Positions 1-5,106 of a stretch of DNA of 5,106 nucleotides are shown in pieces; position 1 is the first letter of the stretch, and each line of letters begins with the position of its first letter. The position numbers and the translations under genes are program-made. This DNA is from JAXDLK01 sp034666665 (lineage in GTDB: Bacteria > Desulfobacterota > Binatia > JACPRU01): NCBI GenBank assembly GCA_034666665.1, contig JAXDLK010000031.1, positions 1-5,106 of the forward strand, read 5' to 3'. A model generated the notes under the pieces. It worked only from the letters and a program-made list of their open reading frames with translations. It ran no database searches and was not told the DNA's origin.

Positions 1-108
1 CACCCCGTGCTCGAACTTCGGCCGATCGGGGAGCCGCTGGGCGAGCGCGCGGAGGCGGTCTACGAGGGGCCCGCCGCCTCGCCGCCCTTCGAGCGAAGGC
101 GACGCCAC
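1..108 (-). other. Possible 5' end of a further minus-strand gene, unidentified
   Basis: Beyond the TAG stop of the radical SAM gene, one minus-strand frame stays open to the window edge. It can be read from a GTG at 106-108, inside the last codons of the radical SAM gene, and includes a segment DRLRALAQRLPDRPKFEHGV in bases 1-60. The segment is charged and helix-like, with no family motif. If real, this gene would overlap the radical SAM gene by 49 bases, longer than the four-base overlaps elsewhere in the operon, so the true start may lie outside the window or at the GTG at bases 1-3. With only 36 codons in a GC-rich genome, an open frame is weak evidence. I do not recognise a function, and plain intergenic sequence is equally possible. 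Confidence 0.2.
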
Positions 109-1421
109 CAATGGCTCACGAACTTTCCTGCCCACGCGGGACGCAGGTAGTACCGCTGATAGGCGAGCGCCTTCAGCTTCGAGATCTCGTCCGGGCTCAA
201 GCGGTCGTGACGCATCACGGGAGTGTAGATGTCGTACCGCTCCCAGTCGTCGGTCAGGAGCCTACCCTGGCGCTGCGCATCGTCGAAGAAGCCCGTCCCC
301 GGATACGGCGTCGCGACGGTGAACTGCGCGCCGAGCGTATTCAGGTCGATCGCGTAGTCGATCGTCGCCTCGATCGACTCTTCCGTGTCCGCCGGCAAGC
401 CGAGAATGTAGAAGGCGACCACGCCGATACCGCGGCGATCGCAGTGCGACAGGATCCGGCGAATGCGGTCCTCTCGCGGCTGATGCCGCTTCACTCCGGC
501 CAGTGCCGGGCCGCTGGCCGACTCGATGCCGACCTTGATCGAGCGCAGCCCCGCGGCATGCATGCGGTCGAGGAGATCTTCGGTCAGATAGTCGAGATGC
601 GTCTCGCAGACCCATTCGATGCCGAGCCGCGCGTCGCGGATGCGATCGGCCAGCAGCGCCGCCCGCTCGCGGTCGAGCGTGAACAGCGGATCCCGGAACA
701 AGATGCGGCGCGCTCCATGGTCGCGCACCAGGTACTCGAGCTCGGCGACGACGTTCTCCGGGCTGCGGCGCCGCCACGCGCGGCCGGTGACGGCGGTGTA
801 CGGGCAGTAGTAGGCGCAGGAGAGGGTGCAGCCTCGACTCGAGAGCACCGGGAAGAAGCCTTCGCCGCTCGGGAAGTACGGCCGGTAGCGGAAGCTCGCG
901 GCGTCGAAGTACCGCCATGCGGGAAAGGCCAAGGCATCGAGGTTCTCGATCGGGCTGCTCGGCACCGTCCCCGCGAGCCGCTCGCCCGCTGCGAGGCGCG
1001 CGACGGCGGTCTCCGGCTCGCCGGTGACGACGAAGTCGGCGTGCTCCGTGAACAGCGACGGTGCCACCGAAGCCAGCGGTCCGATGAAGCCGACGCGCGC
1101 AAGACTCGTCGCACGCACGCGGTCGGCGACGGCGAGCTCGGCTCGGTGCGCGACCAGCGACGAATAGACGAGCGCCACGTCGGCGTCCGGCGGGACGTGG
1201 CCGTCCTCGGAGTATTCGATCTCCCACTCCGCACGCTCGAAGATGGCGGCCACGTACGCGAGACTGAGGACGGGGTAGCGAATGCCACGACGCTTCACCC
1301 ACGTGAGCGCCCGGGCCACCGTTCCGTCGCCGAAGTCGCTGACGGTGCCGAAGCCGCCGGAGATGTCCTTGTTCAGGATGCCGCGGCGCGCGGGCATCGG
1401 GTTCAGGATCGCGACCTTCAC
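60..1421 (-). CDS. B12-binding-domain-type radical SAM protein
   Basis: This 453-residue protein has the layout of cobalamin-binding-type radical SAM enzymes (the BchE/HpnP-like architecture). The N-terminal half (about 1-150) resembles a Rossmann-like B12-binding domain, beginning MKVAILNPMP, with a glycine-rich NKDISGGFGTVSDFGDG segment at 17-33 and the characteristic TGEPE at 133-137. The radical SAM core (about 190-400) has its cluster cysteines at C198, C202 and C206 in SSRGCTLSCAYYCPY, an SIKVGIES strand-turn at 294-301 and GLPADTEES at 341-349. The tail YYLRPAW (424-430) is of a kind seen in this family. Length is typical. Cys spacing is CX3CX3C instead of the usual CX3CX2C. No DxHxxG cobalamin-ligand motif is seen, so B12 binding is inferred from architecture only. 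The GTG start overlaps the upstream GT4 stop by GTGA and has GGAG seven bases upstream. As last clearly identified gene of a glycosylation operon, it probably tailors a sugar or lipid; methylation or another radical rearrangement are both possible. Confidence 0.85.
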   Translation of the reverse strand: MKVAILNPMPARRGILNKDISGGFGTVSDFGDGTVARALTWVKRRGIRYPVLSLAYVAAIFERAEWEIEYSEDGHVPPDADVALVYSSLVAHRAELAVADRVRATSLARVGFIGPLASVAPSLFTEHADFVVTGEPETAVARLAAGERLAGTVPSSPIENLDALAFPAWRYFDAASFRYRPYFPSGEGFFPVLSSRGCTLSCAYYCPYTAVTGRAWRRRSPENVVAELEYLVRDHGARRILFRDPLFTLDRERAALLADRIRDARLGIEWVCETHLDYLTEDLLDRMHAAGLRSIKVGIESASGPALAGVKRHQPREDRIRRILSHCDRRGIGVVAFYILGLPADTEESIEATIDYAIDLNTLGAQFTVATPYPGTGFFDDAQRQGRLLTDDWERYDIYTPVMRHDRLSPDEISKLKALAYQRYYLRPAWAGKFVSHWWRRLRSKGGEAAGPS

Positions 1422-2569
1422 GACGCCGCTCCGTGAGCAGCCGACTCCAGCACGCGCCAGTAGACCTCTTTGCGATCGTCCCAGACGACACGCCGCGAGT
1501 ACTGGAGGGCGCGCTGCTTCATCAGCGTGAGGCGATCGCGATCGGCGATCAGGGCGCCGATCATGGCCGCCTGGCGGTGCGGATCGTTCGCCGGCAAGAC
1601 CGCGACGGCACCCGAGTCGGTGGCCAGATCCTCGGTGTCACCGGCAGCGGTCGCCGCCACCGGGGTGCCGACGGAGAGCGCCTCCAGGTACGCCTCGGGG
1701 AACACCTCGTGCCGCGAGGTCCTCACCATCACGTCAGCCGCCGCGAGCAGGTCGAGCTTGTCCTGACCGCGCCGTGCACCGAGCATCTGCACTGACCCCC
1801 CGATCCCCAGCGATCCGATCCTTTTCCGGATCCGTGCTTCGCGATCTCCGGACCCGGCGATCCATAGCCTCGCGTCCGGAGCATCCTCTCTCAAGCGCTG
1901 GAACGCCTCCAACAACTCGCAGATCCCGTTTTCCCGGACGAGCCGGCCGAGGAAGAGCAACACCGGCGTCTCCGCCGGGGTCCCCAGCCGGAATCGTATC
2001 GTCGCTCGCGCCTCCGCCGCCCTCCGCACTCCGGTCCCTGCCGCGGTAACGACCGTGATCCTGGACCCGATTTTTGGGTAGCGCCGTTCGAGTGCTTCGG
2101 CCAATCGACGGCCGGTCGGAATAATACCGGCGGCCTCCGAAAACACAAGCGCCTGTATTCGCGCGTAAACCGCGGCCGACAGCCGATTGCCTGCGTGCGC
2201 GGGGTCCGCGCCGAACACGTGCACGGTGACGACGTACGGAATTCCCCAGCGCCGCTTCGCGACCCAGGCCGAGACCGCCGCGAGCGGACTCTGCGGATTG
2301 CAGACGTCGTAGACCGGTCCGTCCGCCCGGAGCCGGCGCCACGATCGAACCGCCAGCGAGAGCGGCTGCGTCCGCAGGCCGCGGCGGGCGCCCAGGCGTA
2401 CCACGGTCGCCGCCTCGTCGGGGTCTCCATCCGCCGTATACACCGTGAAGCGCGCGCGCCCGGCGAGCGAGCGCACCATCCGCTCGGCGTACACTTCCAT
2501 GCCGCCCGAATGCACCCACGGTCGCGAGAAGGCCGGATAATTCTTGACGCCGAGGACGAGAACTCTCAC
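1418..2569 (-). CDS. GT4-family glycosyltransferase (second of the pair)
   Basis: A 383-residue GT-B fold retaining glycosyltransferase of family GT4 (Glycos_transf_1), which would transfer a sugar from a nucleotide-sugar donor in the cytosol or at the inner membrane face. The N-terminal acceptor domain starts MRVLVLGVKNYPAFSRPW and has the family's GG.E.Y pattern in HSGGMEVYAERM (20-31); a HVFGADP loop is at 117-123. The C-terminal donor domain has FLGRLVRENG (206-215), LWIAGSGD (235-242) and the EX7E catalytic/donor motif at E288 and E296 in HEVFPEAYLEA, followed by GTPVAATAAGDTEDL. Asn214 stands where most GT4 enzymes have a donor-phosphate Lys (GR...KG). The GTG start overlaps the preceding GT4 stop by GTGA; only a weak purine run (GAGAG) precedes it, suggesting translational coupling. 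The middle of the gene (about 2040-2160) is visibly less GC-rich than its neighbours. Donor and acceptor cannot be named. Confidence 0.9.
   Translation of the reverse strand: MRVLVLGVKNYPAFSRPWVHSGGMEVYAERMVRSLAGRARFTVYTADGDPDEAATVVRLGARRGLRTQPLSLAVRSWRRLRADGPVYDVCNPQSPLAAVSAWVAKRRWGIPYVVTVHVFGADPAHAGNRLSAAVYARIQALVFSEAAGIIPTGRRLAEALERRYPKIGSRITVVTAAGTGVRRAAEARATIRFRLGTPAETPVLLFLGRLVRENGICELLEAFQRLREDAPDARLWIAGSGDREARIRKRIGSLGIGGSVQMLGARRGQDKLDLLAAADVMVRTSRHEVFPEAYLEALSVGTPVAATAAGDTEDLATDSGAVAVLPANDPHRQAAMIGALIADRDRLTLMKQRALQYSRRVVWDDRKEVYWRVLESAAHGAAS
1429..1432 (-). promoter_or_regulatory. Ribosome binding site of the radical SAM gene
   Basis: On the minus strand GGAG lies seven bases before the GTG start at 1419-1421, inside the end of the upstream glycosyltransferase gene. 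It supports that start and independent or re-initiated translation across the four-base overlap. Confidence 0.55.
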
Positions 2570-3639
2570 GTGCGACTCTCGCTCGCCGCAGCGCGATAGA
2601 CGGCCAGGACCTCGGCGCCGACGTCACCGCCCCCGAGCTCGCTGCCGCGGGCCAATGCTCGGCGCGATAGCTCGCGCCGGAGCTCCTCGCGTTCGGTGAC
2701 GTCTCGAATGGCGGCGGCGATCTCGGCCACGTTGCGGGGATCGACTTCCACGGCCGCACCCGCCGTCACCTCGCGAAGGCCACCGGCGCTGGATGTCACG
2801 ACCGGCGTTCCGCAGGCGAGCGCCTCCGCGACGGGCCATCCGAATCCCTCGTGGAGCGACGGGTACAAGAGTGCCGTCGCTCCCCGGTAGAGCGCGCGTA
2901 GCGTCCGGGGGTCGACCTCTCCGAGGGCGCGCGTCCGGACACCATGTGTCGCCGCCAGCCGGCATTGCGCCGCCGTCAGCGCCGCGCCTGCCTTGACCAG
3001 TAGCGGGCGGTCCTCTCCGAGCTCTGCGAGCGCGAGGATCGCCCGCTCGAGGTTCTTGTAGGGAAAGCTCGCGCCGACGTGCAGCACGTACTTCACCTCG
3101 CGGAGCCCGAGCTCCGCGAGAATCGACTCGACCTCTCCGGCAGTCGGCTGGCTCAGGAAGAACTCGTCCACCCGATTGCGCACGACGACGGCGCGTGTGC
3201 TCGAGACGCCGAGACGGTCCACCACCTCGGCGCGCGTCGCCTCCGAAACCGCGATCACGCGCGTCGCCCTCGCGAGGCTCGCAACGCGCCGACGGTACCC
3301 CGCGCGACGCGCCCACGAGCCGCTTGCCAGCGGAAAGAGGTCGTGACACGTAACCACCGTCGCGCATCCCGTCACCGCGCGAATCAAGTTCGCGTGGCTC
3401 TGATCGATCACGTGCACCACGTCGGCAGCCACGCGCCGCACTTGCAGAGGATAGAGGACCTCCTTCACGAAGAGCCTCAGCAGCGGACCGGCCGGGCGGC
3501 CGTCGCTTCGTCCCCGCGGCCGCGGATGGACCTCGATCAGCTCGCAACGCCCGTCGAGCGCCTGCCGCAGGCGGCTCGCATAGTGCCGCACTCCGAAGAG
3601 ATGGCGCTCGTCGAAATCGTGCACCAGGGCGACCTTCAC
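2566..3639 (-). CDS. GT4-family glycosyltransferase (first of the pair)
   Basis: A 357-residue GT-B glycosyltransferase of family GT4. The N-terminal domain begins MKVALVHDFDERHLFGVRHYAS; TCHDLFPL (97-104) is the loop common in mannosyltransferase-like members, and VIAVSEATRAEVV (128-140) is the typical SxxS/T interdomain strand. The donor domain has VLHVGASFPYKNLERAI (185-201), where K195 is the expected donor-phosphate Lys, and YPSLHEGFGWPVAEALACG (259-277), which contains the EX7E motif at E264 and E272 with the usual GFG; GTPVVTSSAGGLREV follows. All hallmark residues are present, so it is probably active. The resemblance to mannosyltransferase-type GT4 enzymes is only a hint at donor. 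The gene lies between the FkbM and second GT4 genes with a GTGA overlap at each end. A strong GGAGGAG precedes its GTG start. It is only distantly similar to its GT4 neighbour by eye, so a recent tandem duplication is unlikely. Confidence 0.92.
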   Translation of the reverse strand: MKVALVHDFDERHLFGVRHYASRLRQALDGRCELIEVHPRPRGRSDGRPAGPLLRLFVKEVLYPLQVRRVAADVVHVIDQSHANLIRAVTGCATVVTCHDLFPLASGSWARRAGYRRRVASLARATRVIAVSEATRAEVVDRLGVSSTRAVVVRNRVDEFFLSQPTAGEVESILAELGLREVKYVLHVGASFPYKNLERAILALAELGEDRPLLVKAGAALTAAQCRLAATHGVRTRALGEVDPRTLRALYRGATALLYPSLHEGFGWPVAEALACGTPVVTSSAGGLREVTAGAAVEVDPRNVAEIAAAIRDVTEREELRRELSRRALARGSELGGGDVGAEVLAVYRAAASESRT

Positions 3640-4376
3640 ACTTTCGGCTCCTCCGAGCGGCGTGTACGAACGGCGGGATTCTCGAACAACCGGTTTCGCG
3701 ACGTTCGGTGGACGAGGCGGAAACCCCGCGGAGCGAGGACCTCCGAGACCGATCGCTCGGCCTCCGCGCTCAGCACCTCGACGCAGGCGTAGAGAGATCG
3801 CTCCAGCGCGCGCGACGCCCCGCGAAGCACCTCGGTGTCGAAGCCTTCCGTGTCGACGGAGAGAAGGAAGATCCAGTCATGGGGGACCGCCTCGAGGATC
3901 GTGTCGAGCGGCAGCACCGGCACGTGAAACGAGGGCAGCGGACGCAGGTGCTTCCGGGATACGTTGTGATCGACGCGCGCCGCGACGACCGACGCGTCGG
4001 CGGGGGTGCTGAAACGGTAGAGCTCCGCGACCGCCGCGCGGCTGCCGCACGCCGCGCACACCGCCACGTCCTCCGGCCGGATCCGCCGGTGCAGCGCCCA
4101 GAGCTGCGGGTTCGGCTCCACCACTACGCCGCGCCTCCCGCGGCGGTAGAAGAGGTACGTGTTCGAGAGGCTCGTCGGGTGGAACGCACCCACGTCGACG
4201 TAGATGGCGCCCGCGAGGTCGAGCCCATCGAGGGCGCGGGCGACCCACTCGTCTTCGCCGAACTCCGCGTACGTCGCGCGCGGCAGAGCGGCGCGATCAC
4301 GCCAGGCGCGGAGAGTCCTCCAGCAGTCGCCGAGGCCGGGAAACCGGTTCGCGACCCGTACGCGAAGTGATGTCAC
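3636..4376 (-). CDS. FkbM-family SAM-dependent methyltransferase
   Basis: A 246-residue protein of the FkbM family (Methyltransf_21), Rossmann-fold S-adenosylmethionine-dependent enzymes that typically O-methylate sugars in glycans and secondary metabolites. Numbering from the GTG at 4374-4376: YAEFGEDEW (36-44) is the subfamily's N-terminal signature; IYVDVGAFHPTSLSNTY (58-74) is SAM-binding motif I; VVVEPNP (84-90) ends in the acidic residue E87 expected to hold the ribose; LPLDTIL (155-161) and LSVDTEGFDTEVLRGA (172-187) are the conserved C-terminal motifs. The frame stays open upstream to a GTG at 4512-4514, which would add 46 Arg-rich residues lying wholly antisense to the divergent gene; these look unlike the family and are rejected. 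GTG 4376 is the most downstream ATG/GTG/TTG before the conserved core. No clear Shine-Dalgarno sequence precedes it. First gene of the operon; its TGA overlaps the next GTG. Confidence 0.9.
   Translation of the reverse strand: MTSLRVRVANRFPGLGDCWRTLRAWRDRAALPRATYAEFGEDEWVARALDGLDLAGAIYVDVGAFHPTSLSNTYLFYRRGRRGVVVEPNPQLWALHRRIRPEDVAVCAACGSRAAVAELYRFSTPADASVVAARVDHNVSRKHLRPLPSFHVPVLPLDTILEAVPHDWIFLLSVDTEGFDTEVLRGASRALERSLYACVEVLSAEAERSVSEVLAPRGFRLVHRTSRNRLFENPAVRTRRSEEPKV
3648..3654 (-). promoter_or_regulatory. Strong ribosome binding site of the first GT4 gene
   Basis: On the minus strand GGAGGAG sits eight bases before the GTG start at 3637-3639, within the last codons of the FkbM gene. It is the best Shine-Dalgarno sequence in the window and fixes the GTG as the start despite the four-base overlap with the preceding stop. 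Confidence 0.75.
4367..4376. repeat. Inverted repeat GTGATGTCAC at the divergent starts
   Basis: The ten bases form GTGA-TG-TCAC, an inverted repeat with four-base arms and a two-base centre. The right arm read on the minus strand is the GTG start of the FkbM gene; the left arm on the plus strand is an alternative GTG immediately before the ATG of the ArnT-like gene. It may be only a by-product of two overlapping start codons, or a small operator shared by both genes. No flanking extension of the symmetry is evident. Confidence 0.4.
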
Positions 4377-5106
4377 CGAAAGGCCCGCTAGCAGGAAGCG
4401 CCACGACGGGAAATCCGCTCGTGGTGCTCGCGTTCTCGGCAACGCTCTTCTTCGTCGCACTCGGGGGCATGCCGCTTCTCGATCCCGACGAGGGCCGTCA
4501 CGCCGAGATCGCACGGCGGATGCTCGCCGGCGGCGAGTGGCTGGTTCCCGAGTTCAAGGGCGCCGCGTACCTCGAGAAGCCGCCCGGCTTCTATTGGACG
4601 GTCGCGCTCGCGTACCGGCTGTTCGGCGTCGGTGCGTGGGCGGCGCGCCTGCCGTCCGCCGCCGCGGCGGTGGCCGGTGTGCTCGCCGTCTTCCTCGCCG
4701 GCCGGCGGCTCTACGGTACGCGTGCGGGGACGGTCGGAGCGCTCGTGCTCGCGACCTCGTGTCTCTACCTGATGACGGGACGCCTCGTGCTCGTCGACAT
4801 GGCGTTCTCGGTGCCGCTCGCGGGTGCGATCCTGTACCTCGCGTGCTGGGCCGAGCGCCGCGAGCGGCCGTTTCCGGCTCCGGCGTACGTGCTCGCCGGA
4901 GCCGCCACGCTGTTCAAGGGACCGATCGCACTCGTCCTCTTCGCCTGCACGCTCGCGGTTCATCGGCTGCTCTCGCGCGACCAACGCCTCGTGCCGGATC
5001 TACGGATCGGACGCGGCTTGCTCGTCGCGGCGCTCGTCGCTGCGCCGCCGTATGCCGCGGCGGCGTTCCTCCATCCCGAGTGGCTGACCGGGTTTCTCTG
5101 GAAGAC
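4370..5106 (+). CDS. ArnT/GT83-like integral-membrane glycosyltransferase, 5' part
   Basis: The plus-strand frame from ATG 4370 is open to the window edge (245 codons, no stop) and encodes the N-terminal part of a polyprenyl-phosphate-sugar:lipid/glycan glycosyltransferase of the PMT/ArnT superfamily. A first membrane helix (about 15-34) is followed by PLLDPDEGRHAEIARRML (35-52), the periplasmic loop whose acidic DPDE (38-41) is the family's catalytic/metal-associated motif. Then come AAYLEKPPGFYW (65-76), matching the ArnT FEKP/YW segment, further hydrophobic helices at about 95-110, 120-135, 145-160, 172-195 and 216-233, LVDMAF (141-146) matching the ArnT VLDPF region, LFKGPIAL (181-188) matching MTKGFLAL, and HPEWLTGFLW (235-244) before the edge. 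Full-length members run to roughly 450-600 residues, so over half is missing. No clear Shine-Dalgarno sequence precedes the ATG. GTG 4367 or the GTG codons at 4421/4424 are alternative starts; the latter would shorten helix 1. Family assignment is confident, the sugar and acceptor unknown; ArnT itself adds aminoarabinose to lipid A. Confidence 0.85.
   Translation, partial: MSPKGPLAGSATTGNPLVVLAFSATLFFVALGGMPLLDPDEGRHAEIARRMLAGGEWLVPEFKGAAYLEKPPGFYWTVALAYRLFGVGAWAARLPSAAAAVAGVLAVFLAGRRLYGTRAGTVGALVLATSCLYLMTGRLVLVDMAFSVPLAGAILYLACWAERRERPFPAPAYVLAGAATLFKGPIALVLFACTLAVHRLLSRDQRLVPDLRIGRGLLVAALVAAPPYAAAAFLHPEWLTGFLWK

Noticed and set aside
111..1436. A 441-codon open frame on the plus strand, antisense to almost the whole radical SAM gene
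   Set aside because: Its product is low-complexity, rich in Arg, Ala and Asp, with no family motif, whereas the minus strand shows clear radical SAM motifs. Long antisense open frames are expected where third positions are GC-rich.
1808..1835. Clustered GATCC/GGATC words, including GATCC-TTTTCC-GGATC, as a possible hairpin or terminator
   Set aside because: It lies in the middle of the donor domain of an intact glycosyltransferase gene, the stem is only five base pairs, and there is no following T-run in the direction of transcription.
1734..2759. A 341-codon minus-strand open frame in a different frame from the GT4 genes
   Set aside because: It runs across the junction of two genes with intact GT4 motifs in their own frames; its product is Arg/Gly-rich and featureless.
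1418..3639. The two adjacent GT4 genes as a recent tandem duplication
   Set aside because: They share only family-level motifs; N-terminal regions, linker segments and the residue at the donor-phosphate position all differ.
3079..3792. A 237-codon plus-strand open frame spanning the GT4/FkbM junction
   Set aside because: It crosses two well-supported minus-strand genes, is rich in Arg and His, and carries no motif.
4377..4445. A TTGCCG word on the minus strand upstream of the FkbM start as a possible -35 element
   Set aside because: At 16-18 base spacing there is no sequence resembling a -10 box, and the region is coding on the other strand.
4377..4514. A 46-residue N-terminal extension of the FkbM methyltransferase from GTG 4512-4514
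   Set aside because: The extension is Arg-rich, unlike the family, and lies entirely antisense to the conserved first helix and DPDE loop of the divergent membrane glycosyltransferase.
4388..4984. A 198-codon minus-strand open frame opposite the right-hand gene
   Set aside because: The product is dominated by charged residues (Glu, Arg) with no recognisable domain; the plus strand in this region encodes a coherent series of membrane helices with ArnT motifs.

Overview
The window is a gene-dense stretch of a GC-rich genome (about two thirds G+C by eye) carrying part of a cell-surface glycan or glycolipid biosynthesis locus. The GC content, GTG starts, compact overlaps and gene families suit a Gram-negative or deep-branching soil/sediment bacterium (for example a Myxococcota, Desulfobacterota or Rokubacteria-like lineage). 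The sequence itself does not fix the taxon. The pentose/hexose-to-lipid transferase at the right edge belongs to a family best known from outer-membrane modification.

Layout. The minus strand carries a four-gene operon, read from right to left: an FkbM-family methyltransferase (4376 to 3636), a GT4 glycosyltransferase (3639 to 2566), a second GT4 glycosyltransferase (2569 to 1418), and a B12-binding-type radical SAM enzyme (1421 to 60). Each of the three internal junctions is the same four-base overlap GTGA: the GTG start of the downstream gene shares bases with the TGA stop of the upstream gene. The last 59 bases on the left may belong to a further minus-strand gene, but too little is present to identify it. 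On the plus strand, diverging from the FkbM gene, is the 5' part of an ArnT/GT83-like integral-membrane glycosyltransferase (4370 to the right edge, no stop reached). The two divergent start codons overlap or nearly overlap, so no intergenic promoter region is visible.

How the genes may work together (inference): the two cytosolic GT4 enzymes would add sugars to a lipid-linked or nucleotide-sugar-derived acceptor, the FkbM protein would O-methylate a sugar, the radical SAM protein would perform a less common tailoring step (methylation or rearrangement of a sugar or lipid), and the ArnT-like enzyme would move a sugar from a polyprenyl-phosphate donor onto a lipid or glycan on the outer face of the inner membrane. 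No substrate can be named from sequence alone.

Points most worth a second look: the radical SAM cluster motif is CX3CX3C (a doubled Tyr) rather than CX3CX2C; the usual donor-binding Lys of the second GT4 enzyme is Asn; three identical GTGA junctions tie the operon together; and the divergent start region holds the near-palindrome GTGATGTCAC. No RNA genes, CRISPR arrays, insertion sequences, tRNAs or convincing terminators were seen, and no stretch over 300 bases lacks a gene.
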